Positions 25,444 to 34,883 of a DNA stretch of 54,825 bases are shown here, piece after piece. Under the pieces are notes generated by a model. That model searched no databases and was not told the origin of the DNA. It saw only the letters and a list, made by a program, of their open reading frames with translations. The stretch lies in contig CADBDE010000015.1 in assembly GCA_902793375.1 (NCBI GenBank), positions 1 to 54,825 of the forward strand, given 5' to 3'. Both the position numbers and the translations under genes were made by a program. How positions within the stretch are numbered: the stretch's first letter is position 1; the number at the start of each line of letters is the position of its first letter. The DNA comes from an uncultured Erysipelotrichaceae bacterium. GTDB lineage: Bacteria > Bacillota_I > Bacilli_A > RF39 > UBA660.

Positions 25444-26180
25444 AGACATTTTATTTAACTGATTCTGGAAAAGTAAGAGCACATAATGAGGATAGTGTAA
25501 TTATCACTAAGAATCAAAGCGGTGATTATTTAATGGCAGTAGCTGATGGAATGGGTGGACATTCTGCTGGTGAAATTGCATCAAGTATTGTTGTAAGCCA
25601 TATAAGTAATTGTTTTAATGAAGATTTTTGTAATATGGAAAAATCAAAAGCGGTTGAATGGGTTCGTGAAATGGCTAAGGAAGTTAACGAACTGATTTTT
25701 AGTTATGTAAAAGATCATCCGGAAAGCAAGGGAATGGGTACTACTCTTGTACTGGCTATAGTAACCGCTGATTACGTTTTAATTGGAAATATTGGAGATT
25801 CTTCAGGTTTTGTAATAAAGGATGAAAAACTACACAAAGTAACTTATGATCATACTTTAGTAAATCTTTTGATTAAAGCTGGAGAATTAACCGAAGAAGA
25901 AGCAAAAGATCATCCAAAGAAAAATGTTTTAATGAAAGCTCTTGGTGCTAATAATCCAATTGATATCGATATTTATGATTGTGATATGGATATTTCATCA
26001 ATACTATTATGTAGTGATGGATTAACTTCTATGTTAGATAATGAACAAATAGAAAAAGTATTAACAAGTGACAATGAAATAGAAGATAAAGTAATTAAAT
26101 TGATTAGAAAAAGTAATAATCGTGGGGGAATGGATAATATATCAATAGCATATTTAGAATTTTCAGAAAGTGGTGATTAG
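25440..26180 (+). CDS. prpC: PP2C-type protein phosphatase PrpC/Stp
   Basis: A 246-residue Ser/Thr phosphatase. Metal-binding Asp residues appear in HNEDS, VADGMGGH, CSDGLT and GGMDNIS, with GNIGDSS and MGTTLV in between. It counteracts the kinase encoded next. ATGA overlap with rlmN and a 2-base gap to prkC indicate tight coupling. Confidence 0.95.
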   Translation: MKTFYLTDSGKVRAHNEDSVIITKNQSGDYLMAVADGMGGHSAGEIASSIVVSHISNCFNEDFCNMEKSKAVEWVREMAKEVNELIFSYVKDHPESKGMGTTLVLAIVTADYVLIGNIGDSSGFVIKDEKLHKVTYDHTLVNLLIKAGELTEEEAKDHPKKNVLMKALGANNPIDIDIYDCDMDISSILLCSDGLTSMLDNEQIEKVLTSDNEIEDKVIKLIRKSNNRGGMDNISIAYLEFSESGD

Positions 26181-26182
26181 CG

Positions 26183-28003
26183 TTGTTTACGAAAGGACAA
26201 TTGATAAATGAACGATATGAAATAATTAAAAGTATTGGTGAAGGTGGAATGGCTAATGTTTATTTAGCAAATGACACATTTCTTGATAGAAAAGTAGCTG
26301 TAAAAGTCCTTCGTGGGGACTTGGCTAATGATGAAAAATTTATAAGAAGATTTCAAAGGGAAGCTTATGCTGCTTCTACTTTATCTCATCCTAATATAGT
26401 TGAAATGTATGATGTTGGAGAAGATAATGGAACATATTTCATTGTAATGGAATATATTGAAGGAAGAACATTAAAACAACTTCTAAAAAAACGTGGAAGC
26501 TTAACTGCACCAGAAGTTGTTGATATTATGCTTCAATTAACTGATGGAATTTCTCATGCTCATGATATGTATATCATTCATAGAGATTTGAAACCTCAAA
26601 ATATAATGATTAGTGATGATGGAAAAATAAAGATAACAGATTTTGGTATTGCAATGGCACTTAATTCAAGTCAATTAACCCAAACAAATTCTGTCATGGG
26701 ATCAGTTCACTATTTACCACCTGAACAAGCAAGTGGTAAAGGATCTACTACTAAGTCTGATATTTATTCTATGGGAATAATGTTATTTGAATTATTAACT
26801 GGAAAACTTCCTTTTAAAGGAGAAAATGCAGTAGAAATTGCTTTAAAACATATGAAAGATGATATTCCTAGTGTTAGAAAAATAAATCCTAATATTCCAC
26901 AAAGTTTAGAGAATATTGTATTAAAAGCAACTGCAAAGAATCCAAAGAATAGATATGATGATGTTAAAGAAATGTATAAAGATTTAAAAGTTTGCTTAAA
27001 TGAAGAAAACCTAAATCAAAAACCATTTGTTTATAAATATCCAGAACATGAAATAGATGAGAAAGATTCTCTTCTACAAGAAGTTAAAGATGATGGTAAT
27101 AAGAAAGATAATAAACCAAAAGAAAAACCAGTTGCAAAAAAGATAGAAGAACCAAAGAAAGAAAAGCATTCTTTCTCTACTGCAATAATTATAATTCTGT
27201 TATTGGTATTTATTGGTGGTGTTGGTGCAATAATGTATGTGCTTTTACCAACTTTCTCAAATACTTCAAATATTAAAATACCAGATGTATCTGGATTAAC
27301 AGTTGTTGATGCCGAAAAAGTATTAACTGATAAAGGATTTGTTGTAGCAGATGAAACAAGAAAAGAATTTAATGATAAAACTGAATTAGGTTTAGTAATA
27401 GGAACAGATCCTCAAGTTGATAGAAAAAGGCCAAAAGGAACTAAAATAACTATTATTGAATCTTTAGGAAAAAATCAAACTTATAAAATTGAAGATTATA
27501 CTGGAAGAGATTATGAGAAAGTTCAATATGAGCTTGAAACAATGTATAAAATGAAAGTTGAAATAAAATCAAAAGAAGTTGAAATAACTGGAAACATTGA
27601 GGAAGAAAAGAAAAAAATCATTGAACAAAGCATAGCTCCAGGAACTGAAATTATTATTTCTGAAGAAAATCCAACAACTATTACATTGTATATTCCACTT
27701 GCTTATGATGGATATCCAGATTTTGTAGCTGAAGGTTGGAGTGTTGATGATATTAAAGCATTTGCAGAAAAATATGAAATAACAGTTAATGTTAAAGAAA
27801 AAGAAACAACTGATTATCCTGCAGGTACAGTAATAGAACAAAATAGAGCACCAAAGAGTAAGATATATAATAGAGTTTCTCTTACTATAACAGTAGCTAA
27901 AGAACCAACAAAGAAAGAAGAACAAAATACTGGAAGTCCTGAAAATACATCAGGTAAAGAAACAAATACAGAAAAAGATAAAAATACAAATACTTCACAG
28001 TAA
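26183..28003 (+). CDS. prkC: Ser/Thr kinase PrkC/StkP with three PASTA domains
   Basis: A 606-residue membrane kinase. Kinase domain at about residues 10-270 with GEGGMANVY, VAVKVLR, HRDLKPQNIM and DFGIAMA; a charged juxtamembrane region; one membrane helix at about 333-353; then three PASTA repeats and a Thr/Asn/Lys-rich tail. PASTA domains sense muropeptides or lipid II. The start is TTG at 26183, with GGTGA 6 bases upstream; no ATG is suitable. IreB, a known substrate of such kinases in Enterococcus, is encoded at 34191. Confidence 0.95.
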   Translation: MFTKGQLINERYEIIKSIGEGGMANVYLANDTFLDRKVAVKVLRGDLANDEKFIRRFQREAYAASTLSHPNIVEMYDVGEDNGTYFIVMEYIEGRTLKQLLKKRGSLTAPEVVDIMLQLTDGISHAHDMYIIHRDLKPQNIMISDDGKIKITDFGIAMALNSSQLTQTNSVMGSVHYLPPEQASGKGSTTKSDIYSMGIMLFELLTGKLPFKGENAVEIALKHMKDDIPSVRKINPNIPQSLENIVLKATAKNPKNRYDDVKEMYKDLKVCLNEENLNQKPFVYKYPEHEIDEKDSLLQEVKDDGNKKDNKPKEKPVAKKIEEPKKEKHSFSTAIIIILLLVFIGGVGAIMYVLLPTFSNTSNIKIPDVSGLTVVDAEKVLTDKGFVVADETRKEFNDKTELGLVIGTDPQVDRKRPKGTKITIIESLGKNQTYKIEDYTGRDYEKVQYELETMYKMKVEIKSKEVEITGNIEEEKKKIIEQSIAPGTEIIISEENPTTITLYIPLAYDGYPDFVAEGWSVDDIKAFAEKYEITVNVKEKETTDYPAGTVIEQNRAPKSKIYNRVSLTITVAKEPTKKEEQNTGSPENTSGKETNTEKDKNTNTSQ

Positions 28004-28015
28004 TACAGGAGGGTT

Positions 28016-28852
28016 ATGAAAGGTCAAATAGTAAAAATACTTAGTAATTTATATTTCGTAAATTGCAATAATCAAATAATAGAATGTCATAGCAGGGGTA
28101 ATTTTAGAAATAAAAAAATAACACCTGTTGTGGGAGATTATTGTATTGTTGATATAGAATCAAAATATATAATGGAAATACTACCAAGAAAAAACTTTTT
28201 AATAAGACCTTTAGTAGCTAATATAGATCAGGGCTTAATAGTTACAAGTCTAAAAACACCTGATTTTAGTACAAATCTATTAGATAAGTTAATACTTATT
28301 ATGGAACTTAATAATATAAAACCAATAATATGTATTACTAAAGAAGATATAGCAAGTGATAATATAAAAGAAAATGTTAAAGATACTTTAGATTATTATA
28401 GAAAAATCGGTTATGAAGTATTCTATAATTATGAAATAAAAGAGATTAAAAAGATTTTTAAAGATAAAATAACTGTATTTACTGGACAAACAGGAGCAGG
28501 TAAATCTAGTTTATTTAATAGATTAGATCCTAATCTAAATTTTGAAACTGGAGAAGTATCAATTGCTCTAGGTAGGGGAAAACATACTACAAGATTTGTT
28601 GAATTAATAAACTTGTTTGATGGAAAACTTGTTGATACTCCAGGGTTTTCAAGTATTGATTTAAGTATTTATTCAAAAGAGCAAATAAAACAATCATTTA
28701 TTGAGTTTAAAAAGTATAAATGTAAGTATAACGATTGTATGCACATTAATGAAAGCATTGATGATTGTGAAGTAAAAAAAGCAGTAGAAACCAAAAAAAT
28801 ACTTGAATCTAGATATCAGAATTATGTTAATTTTATTTTGAAAAAAGAGTAA
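28016..28852 (+). CDS. rsgA: ribosome small-subunit GTPase RsgA
   Basis: A 278-residue circularly permuted GTPase for 30S maturation. OB fold first, then G4-like ITKED (T in place of the common N), G1 GQTGAGKSS, G3 VDTPGFS, and a zinc knuckle with CKYNDCMH and a later Cys (DDCEV). AGGAGG precedes ATG. Position after prkC matches Bacillus cpgA. Confidence 0.94.
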   Translation: MKGQIVKILSNLYFVNCNNQIIECHSRGNFRNKKITPVVGDYCIVDIESKYIMEILPRKNFLIRPLVANIDQGLIVTSLKTPDFSTNLLDKLILIMELNNIKPIICITKEDIASDNIKENVKDTLDYYRKIGYEVFYNYEIKEIKKIFKDKITVFTGQTGAGKSSLFNRLDPNLNFETGEVSIALGRGKHTTRFVELINLFDGKLVDTPGFSSIDLSIYSKEQIKQSFIEFKKYKCKYNDCMHINESIDDCEVKKAVETKKILESRYQNYVNFILKKE

Positions 28853-28887
28853 TTAAAAATAATAATTATTTAGAAAGGAGATTACTT

Positions 28888-29598
28888 ATGAAGAAAGTAT
28901 CAGTATCATTTTTAAGTAGCAAAAATGAAGCAAAGGATATTTTGAGAATAAATAATTCTAGTGCTGATTATATTCACGTAGATGTTATGGATGGTAAGTT
29001 TGTAAAGAAAAAACATAAACCATATAAAATGATCTATAAAATGAATTCTTCTATAACAAAAAGACTAGATGTTCATTTAATGGAAAAAAAACCATTAAAG
29101 CATATAAATTATTTTGCAGCACTTAATACAGAGTATATTACAATACATGTTGAAATAGATAAAGTTGATAAATATCTTGATTTGATTAATCAATATGGTA
29201 TAAAAGCAGGAATTGCGATTAATCCTAATACTGATGAATCAATGTTGCTTCCTTATTTAAATAAAGTGGATTTAGTTCTTATTATGAGTGTTTATCCTGG
29301 AAAAGGTGGACAAGAGTTTATTGAAGAAACGATAAAGAAAATAATAAGAATTAAAAAGATAATTTTAAAGAAAAAGAAAAAAGTGTTAATAAGTGTTGAT
29401 GGTGGAGTAAATGCTGAAATTGCTAAAAAGTTAGATTTTGCCGATATAATTGTAAGTGGAAGTTATGTAACAAGTAGTGATAACTTTGATGACGCTATCG
29501 AAACTATAAGACATAATGCAAATATAAATGTTAACAAAGGAAAAGAAAAAGCAAAAAAAGAAAAACTAGAAGAATTAATTGAAGAACAAAAAGACTAA
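28888..29598 (+). CDS. rpe: ribulose-phosphate 3-epimerase-like protein
   Basis: A 236-residue TIM barrel interconverting ribulose 5-phosphate and xylulose 5-phosphate. Metal and catalytic residues lie in YIHVDVMDGKFV, LDVHLM, VLIMSVYPGKGGQEF and VDGGVN. The C-terminus is extended by a Lys/Glu-rich tail of about 20 residues. Last gene of the rlmN-prpC-prkC-rsgA-rpe block; AAAGGAGA precedes ATG. No clear terminator follows before the pilin remnant. Confidence 0.88.
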   Translation: MKKVSVSFLSSKNEAKDILRINNSSADYIHVDVMDGKFVKKKHKPYKMIYKMNSSITKRLDVHLMEKKPLKHINYFAALNTEYITIHVEIDKVDKYLDLINQYGIKAGIAINPNTDESMLLPYLNKVDLVLIMSVYPGKGGQEFIEETIKKIIRIKKIILKKKKKVLISVDGGVNAEIAKKLDFADIIVSGSYVTSSDNFDDAIETIRHNANINVNKGKEKAKKEKLEELIEEQKD

Positions 29599-29633
29599 AA
29601 TAATTTTTTTAATTGATAAGAATAGGTTGATAT

Positions 29634-30897
29634 ATGAAAAAGAAAAATGGATTTACTTTAATAGAATTATTAGCAGTAATAATAATTCTAGGAATATTAA
29701 TGATAATAGCAATACCAAGTGTAACAAGGTACATTAGTGATTCAAGAAAGAGTGCTTATGTAGATACAGCAAAAGAAATAATTGGAGGAGCAAGAAACAT
29801 TGTAAATGGTGGTAAATTAGAAATGTATTCTACAAATACAACATATTATATAAACTGAAAACGCGTTAAAGAGTCCATATGGTGACTTTATAGAAGGCGG
29901 AGCATATGTAGGAGTAATATATGATGGAAAAGGATATAATTACTACTGGATAAGTGTAGATGATGCAGGACAAGGTGTTAGAAATATAACAAGATTAGAC
30001 AAATTAGATACAGATGATATAGAAAGTGATTTAAATAAATCAGATATTACTGATGTAGTAGAATCTACTGGAATAGGAAATAGAACAGAGATAAATATAC
30101 TAAAATGTTCTAATAATACATGGGATCCAATAATGTTATCTAATACATCTCATAATGTATCCGAAGAAGGTGGCACTGGAGGATCTGGGTCTGATACAAC
30201 CCCAACAGCTGTTCAAACAATTAGTGCTTTAACTACATTAGAAGATGTTGCTGATGCAAAAAGATTTGTAGGTGCTAATCCAAGTAACTATGTAAAATTC
30301 AATGGTAATGAATTATGGAGAATTATTGGTGTATATGGAAATAAATTAAAGATTATTAAAGCAAATGAAACAATTGGTAATATAAAGCATAGCAATTCTT
30401 CTGAATCAAATGTATGGAATGGATGTTATTTACAAAATTATCTAAATAACGATTATTATAACTCGTTATCAACAACTGCAAAGGATATGATTGAGACAGA
30501 TACATGGTATGTTGGACCTGGAAGTTATACAGAAACTGCTTCTCAAAATTATACTAGAGCTAAAAATGTTTCTTGGACTGGAAAAGTTGGAATTATTGCT
30601 ACTTATGAATATTTATATGCTGCATCTAACGATTGCTATAATACAACTGCATATGATTATTCCTCATCATGTTATTCAAAAGATTGGATTTATTTAAATA
30701 ATGCGTCATATACTTGGATGATTACTCCATTCTATGAAAATAGTGTTGAAGTGTTGTATATTCGTTCTGGAGGAGGTCTATTACCTGATGGAATGTCAGT
30801 ACTTCATGGTGTATATCCAGTAGTATACTTAAAATCTTCTGTTAAAATTACTGGAGGAACAGGAATGAGTTCAGACCCATATACTTTAGGTTTATAA
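29634..30897 (+). pseudogene. frameshifted pilin-like gene
   Basis: The first part (29634-29858) encodes KNGFTLIELLAVIIILG and the usual helix, then stops at TGA right after TTYYIN. The following frame (from 29854) continues with TENALKSPYGDFIE and stays open to 30897. Against the paralogue at 50121 about 17 bases are missing at the junction, which explains the frameshift. The downstream part holds the family block YDGKGYNYYW and a C-terminal domain with FNGNELWRIIGVYG, ATYEYLYAAS and VYPVVYLKSSVKI, similar to DUF6273-type domains. Restart at ATG 30133 would give 254 residues without a signal. Confidence 0.8.
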
Positions 30898-30902
30898 TAT
30901 AT

Positions 30903-30927
30903 AAGACTGATAATAATCAGTCTTTTT
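30903..30927 (+). terminator. terminator after the pilin pseudogene
   Basis: AAGACTGAT / ATCAGTCTT around AATA, then T. Confidence 0.85.
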
Positions 30928-30950
30928 TCATATAATTTACTGGAGGAATT

Positions 30951-31184
30951 ATGAGATTATCTGATTTACAAAGTAAATATGTTGTGAATATCAATGATGG
31001 GAAAAACATTGGAAATATAATAGATGTTAAAATAGATGAAAGAAATGGATCTATTATTTCATTAGTAATTGAACCTAATAAATCATTTTTTTCTTTTGCT
31101 AAAGGTAAGATGGATACTGAGATTAGATGGAATTCAATTGAAAAAATAGGTGAAGATGTTATTTTAGTAAATATTACTTTATAA
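30951..31184 (+). CDS. YlmC/YmxH-family PRC-barrel protein
   Basis: A 77-residue beta-rich PRC-barrel protein: MRLSDLQSKYVVNINDGKNI shown in part as RLSDLQ, then IGNIIDVKID and WNSIEKIGEDVILV. This is the YlmC/YmxH family, linked to sporulation in Bacillus and Clostridia, although its role is unclear. ACTGGAGGAA precedes ATG. It is followed by lspA. Confidence 0.82.
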   Translation: MRLSDLQSKYVVNINDGKNIGNIIDVKIDERNGSIISLVIEPNKSFFSFAKGKMDTEIRWNSIEKIGEDVILVNITL

Positions 31185-31221
31185 TATCTTTTATATTTGA
31201 TAAAATATTTGTGGTGAGATT

Positions 31222-31680
31222 ATGAAAAAGAAAATTGTTATAATTACATTTATTTGTATTATTGTTGATTTTATTTCTAAAATACTTGTAACAAATAACA
31301 TGGATTTAGGAGATAGTATTACAATAATACCTTCATTTTTTTCAATATCTTATGTTCAAAATACTGGAGCTGCTTGGGGGATGTTTTCTAATGGTACGTT
31401 AATTTTAGCAGTAGTAAGTGTAGTATTTTTATTCTTTGCAATTAAATATATTTATGAAGCAAAGAATATTTCTAAATTAAGTATGTTTTCTTATGGAATG
31501 CTACTTGGAGGAATAATTGGTAATTTAATAGATAGATTATTTAGAAATTATGTTATAGATTTTTTAAGTTTTAATATATTTGGATATAGTTTTCCAGTAT
31601 TTAATATAGCTGATTGTTTTATAGTAGTTTCAATATTTTTAATAGTTATAGAAACACTTTTGAAAGAAGGTAAAAAATGA
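31222..31680 (+). CDS. lspA: lipoprotein signal peptidase (signal peptidase II)
   Basis: A 152-residue aspartyl membrane protease with four hydrophobic segments. Signature VQNTGAAWGMF, GNLIDRL, VIDFL (D113) and FNIADCFI (D131) give the catalytic Asp pair. It removes signal peptides of lipoproteins; at least four lipoproteins are encoded in this window. Its TGA stop overlaps the ATG of rluD, the same order as Bacillus lspA-ylyB. Confidence 0.95.
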   Translation: MKKKIVIITFICIIVDFISKILVTNNMDLGDSITIIPSFFSISYVQNTGAAWGMFSNGTLILAVVSVVFLFFAIKYIYEAKNISKLSMFSYGMLLGGIIGNLIDRLFRNYVIDFLSFNIFGYSFPVFNIADCFIVVSIFLIVIETLLKEGKK

Positions 31681-32567
31681 TTGCAGATAAAGAAAATATT
31701 AGAATTGATCAATATTTAACAGAAAAGTTAGATATTTCAAGAAGCAAAGTTCAAAGATTAATTGAAGAAGAAAAAGTTACTGTTAATGGAAATACAACTA
31801 GTTCTAATTACAAAATTCATTTAAACGATAATATTGAAGTATTATCTGATCTTGATTTTTCTATGAATATTGAAAAAGAAGATATTCCTGTTGATATTTT
31901 ATATGAAGATGATGATTTACTTGTAGTTAATAAAGAAAGTGGAATGGTTGTGCATCCTGCTGCAGGAAACTTTTCACATACTTTAGTAAATGCTTTACTA
32001 TATAAATTTGATTTAGAAGGAATGGATAAAATAAGACCTGGAATAGTTCATAGAATTGATAAAGATACATCTGGAGTTATGGTTGTTGCTAAAAATGAAA
32101 AAACTTTAGAGCTTCTTAGTGAAATGATTAAGAATAAAGAAGTTGAAAGAATTTATGTTGCACTTGTAGAAGGTATAATTATGCATGATACTGGTGATAT
32201 TGATGCTCCAATAGGAAGAGATGTAAATAACAGACAAAAAATGATGGTAACAGATGTTAATAGTAAAGAAGCATTTACTCATTTTAGAGTATTAAAAAGA
32301 TATAAAAATGAAAATAAAACTTTAATTGAATGTAAATTAAGTACTGGAAGAACTCATCAAATAAGAGTTCATATGGCTTATATAGGACATCCAATATATA
32401 ATGATCCAGTTTATGGAAAAAGTAAAAAAACTACAGAATTTGGGCAATTCCTTCATTCAAAAACAATTAAGTTTACTCATCCGATAACAAAAAAAGAAGT
32501 GTACTGCAAGGCACCTCTTCCAAAAGAATTTCAAGATTATTTAGATTCAATAGATGGAGATATTTAA
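31677..32567 (+). CDS. rluD: RluD-family 23S rRNA pseudouridine synthase
   Basis: A 296-residue enzyme. N-terminal S4 domain (about 8-60), then the RluA/RluD catalytic domain with VNKESGMVVHPA, catalytic D128 in HRIDKDTSG, and STGRTHQIRVHMA. It converts uridines of helix 69 in related bacteria. It overlaps lspA by four bases. Confidence 0.92.
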   Translation: MIADKENIRIDQYLTEKLDISRSKVQRLIEEEKVTVNGNTTSSNYKIHLNDNIEVLSDLDFSMNIEKEDIPVDILYEDDDLLVVNKESGMVVHPAAGNFSHTLVNALLYKFDLEGMDKIRPGIVHRIDKDTSGVMVVAKNEKTLELLSEMIKNKEVERIYVALVEGIIMHDTGDIDAPIGRDVNNRQKMMVTDVNSKEAFTHFRVLKRYKNENKTLIECKLSTGRTHQIRVHMAYIGHPIYNDPVYGKSKKTTEFGQFLHSKTIKFTHPITKKEVYCKAPLPKEFQDYLDSIDGDI

Positions 32568-32924
32568 AAAAACTAAAACAATAGTTAATAGTGTAAGAAT
32601 ATAATTCCATATAACATATGGTATATATAATCTTGCACTTTTTTTGTTAATAAAAACAATTTCATTTAAATGAATAGAAAAAATAAATTGAATTAGTTTA
32701 GTAGTAAACATAAAAAAATAATTATTATTAAATAAAAAGCAGTTAAATAATATTTCTAATATAACATTTGATATAATAATAAAAATACTTCTTTTATCTA
32801 AATATTTATATATTATAATTGATAAAATTGTAAGTATTATTACAATAAAATCTATTATCAAATAATAATTAATTATACTTGGTGTGAATAAAATATCTAA
32901 TGTCGAAAAAAATTCTAATATCAC
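32547..32924 (-). CDS. multi-pass membrane protein, TspO/MBR-like
   Basis: About 125 residues with four or five hydrophobic segments. The end SARLYIPYVIWNYILTLLTI then LN resembles the TspO family pattern LLIPYLLWVxFAxxLN, and the middle ILEILFNCFLFNNNYFFMF also fits, although the protein has only one Trp. GTG at 32924 is chosen because AGAGGTG lies 7 bases before it on the minus strand; the longer open frame would run into the rhomboid gene. It is divergent from that gene and overlaps the end of rluD by 21 bases. TspO function would be inference. Confidence 0.55.
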   Translation of the reverse strand: MILEFFSTLDILFTPSIINYYLIIDFIVIILTILSIIIYKYLDKRSIFIIISNVILEILFNCFLFNNNYFFMFTTKLIQFIFSIHLNEIVFINKKSARLYIPYVIWNYILTLLTIVLVFLNISIY

Positions 32925-32990
32925 TATATAACACCTCTTTATTAATTTTATGAAATAATGTATAATGTTATTATTGAAAGGAGTGATATT

Positions 32991-34142
32991 GTGGAAGAAC
33001 AATTAGATAGAAAAAACTTATTAGCAATGAAGCTTCTTCATTATTTTATTACTGAAAAAAATTATAATCCAATTATTTTACAAGGTGCAGAAAATGAAAT
33101 ATGGCTTGAGAATATGGATAGTGATTACAAAATAGTAAGAATTGTATCAAATCACATTATTAATGAAGAACAATATAATTTAGATATATTTAAAACAAAA
33201 CATATAGTAAAAAAGATTAAAAGAAAAACATTTTCTTTTTCAATGAATGTTTTATCAATCTTTACTGATATAGATGATGATGTTAAAATAGAAAAAAACA
33301 ATAATAATATAGATTGTATTTCAATATATGATGAAAAAGATTTACATAAGTATAAATTTGTATATGATACATTTCCTGATATAAGTAAAAAAATGGCTTT
33401 TACTGAAGAAGGATTTCAACTATTTATGAGGATTACCTCTGATATTAATAAAAAGAACAAGGAGGATGCTGTGAAAATAGATGATGTTTTTAAGAAAAAA
33501 GTACCATATGTTACTATTGGATTAATAATCATTAATACTATTGTATTTATTCTTATGTATATAATGAATAATGAAGATTATTATATACAGAAATATTCTG
33601 TATGGGGATATGGAATTGTAAATAATGGTGAATATTATAGATTGTTAACTGGAGCATTCTTACATGGTGGAGTATCTCATTATATAGTTAATATGTATAG
33701 TTTATATGTATTAGGGTCTCAAATTGAAGGTTTCCTTGGAAGAGGAAAATATTTAGCAGTTTATTTATTTAGTGCTTTAATTGGAAGTTTATTCTCTATT
33801 ATATTTAATACAATACCTTCAGTTGGGGCTAGTGGAGCAATATTTGGAATACTTGGATCATTATTGTACTTTGGATATCATTATAGAGTTTATTTAGGAT
33901 CAGTTATAAAAAGTCAAATAATTCCATTAATATTAATTAACTTGGCAATTGGATTTATGTCTAATGGGCAAATTGATAATTTTGCACATATTGGCGGACT
34001 TGTTGGTGGAATTTTAATGACTATGGCAGTTGGTGTTAAATATAAAAGTTCTAAAGCAGAAATGATTAATGGTGCAGTGGTATCATTAATACTTACGTTA
34101 TTTTTGTTTTTTGTAGCATTTAACTATATTAATTATAGTTGA
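32991..34142 (+). CDS. rhomboid-family intramembrane serine protease
   Basis: About 383 residues. A cytoplasmic N-terminal half (about 1-160) precedes a rhomboid domain with six or seven helices. Catalytic Ser281 in GASGAIFG and His333 in AHIGGLVGG are present, plus LTGAFLHGGVSHYIVNMYSL, shown in part as HGGVSHYIVN. The layout is like Bacillus GluP/YqgP but lacks its C-terminal TPR region. GTG at 32991 follows AAGGAGTGAT; a TATAAT at 32961 serves as -10. The minus-strand TspO-like gene diverges from the same interval. Confidence 0.88.
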   Translation: MEEQLDRKNLLAMKLLHYFITEKNYNPIILQGAENEIWLENMDSDYKIVRIVSNHIINEEQYNLDIFKTKHIVKKIKRKTFSFSMNVLSIFTDIDDDVKIEKNNNNIDCISIYDEKDLHKYKFVYDTFPDISKKMAFTEEGFQLFMRITSDINKKNKEDAVKIDDVFKKKVPYVTIGLIIINTIVFILMYIMNNEDYYIQKYSVWGYGIVNNGEYYRLLTGAFLHGGVSHYIVNMYSLYVLGSQIEGFLGRGKYLAVYLFSALIGSLFSIIFNTIPSVGASGAIFGILGSLLYFGYHYRVYLGSVIKSQIIPLILINLAIGFMSNGQIDNFAHIGGLVGGILMTMAVGVKYKSSKAEMINGAVVSLILTLFLFFVAFNYINYS

Positions 34143-34190
34143 TAGTTATAAAAAATAATGATAAAATTATTTAGTAGATAGGGTGATGTT

Positions 34191-34463
34191 ATGAATGAAT
34201 CAGAAGAAAACAAAGAAATAGAAAGCACTTCTTTATATTCAATTAATGACTTTGAAGATTCTTTAGTTTCAACTACTTTAAAAGAAGTTTGTGAAGCTTT
34301 AAAAGAAAAGGGTTATGATGAAATTAATCAATTAGTTGGATATATTATGAGTGGAGATCCAGGTTATATATCTTCACATAATAATGCTAGAGGGAAAATA
34401 TCTAGTATTGAAAGAAGTACTATTATTGAAGTTCTATTAAGAAATTATGTAAGTAAATTATGA
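34191..34463 (+). CDS. ireB: IreB-family regulatory phosphoprotein
   Basis: A 90-residue protein of the UPF0297/IreB family (YrzL in Bacillus): Thr-Thr-Leu in VSTTLKEVCEALKEKGYDEI (part), NQLVGYIMSGDPGYISSHNN and RSTIIEVLLRNYV. In Enterococcus IreB is phosphorylated on Thr by the PASTA kinase IreK and affects cephalosporin resistance. The corresponding kinase gene is at 26183. ATGA overlap with ruvX. Start has GGGTGATG. Confidence 0.93.
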   Translation: MNESEENKEIESTSLYSINDFEDSLVSTTLKEVCEALKEKGYDEINQLVGYIMSGDPGYISSHNNARGKISSIERSTIIEVLLRNYVSKL

Positions 34464-34882
34464 GATATATTGGATTAGATTTAGGAAGTAGAACTCTTGG
34501 AATTAGTTTATCTGATCCAAGCGGCTTAATTGCAAGTAGTTTTACAATAATAAGACATAATGAAGAATATGAAAGATTAATAGAAGAAGTAAAAAAAATA
34601 ATAGATGAAAAAAATGTTGAAAAAATTGTCTTGGGACTTCCAAAAAATATGAATGGTTCTATAGGACCTAAAGGAGAATTATCTTTTAAGTTTAAAGATA
34701 TGCTTGAAAAGGGTATAGGCCTAGAAGTGTTTTTAGAAGATGAGAGACTAACAACAGTACAAGCTACTAATTTGTTAATAAAAAATGATACATCAAGAAA
34801 AAAACGTAAAAAAGTAGTTGATAGTATGGCAGCAACGATTATTTTACAATCGTTTCTAGATAAAAATAAAAAGGAGAATTAA
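34460..34882 (+). CDS. ruvX: RuvX/YqgF Holliday junction resolvase family protein
   Basis: A 140-residue RNase H-like protein: GLDLGSRTLGISLSDPSG, VLGLPKNMNGSIGP, EDERLTTVQA and a final DSMAATIILQSFLD supply the acidic residues. The family acts in pre-16S rRNA 5' processing and was predicted to resolve Holliday junctions. It is coupled to ireB by a 4-base overlap and followed by a DUF1292 gene, as in Bacillus yrzL-yrrK-yrzB. Confidence 0.93.
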   Translation: MRYIGLDLGSRTLGISLSDPSGLIASSFTIIRHNEEYERLIEEVKKIIDEKNVEKIVLGLPKNMNGSIGPKGELSFKFKDMLEKGIGLEVFLEDERLTTVQATNLLIKNDTSRKKRKKVVDSMAATIILQSFLDKNKKEN

Positions 34883-34883
34883 A

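Noticed and set aside
27569-27925. Long minus-strand open frame opposite the PASTA repeats of prkC
   Set aside because: Phe/Cys/Ser-rich translation typical of an antisense frame; no start context.
30491-30697. Plus-strand open frame of 68 codons within the pilin remnant
   Set aside because: It is an alternative frame of the 29634-30897 remnant, whose main frame carries the recognisable family domain.
19131-31680. TGA as a Trp codon (Mycoplasma-type code)
   Set aside because: Genes such as dltA, rlmN and lspA end at TGA with overlapping ATG of the next gene, and Trp is written TGG throughout.
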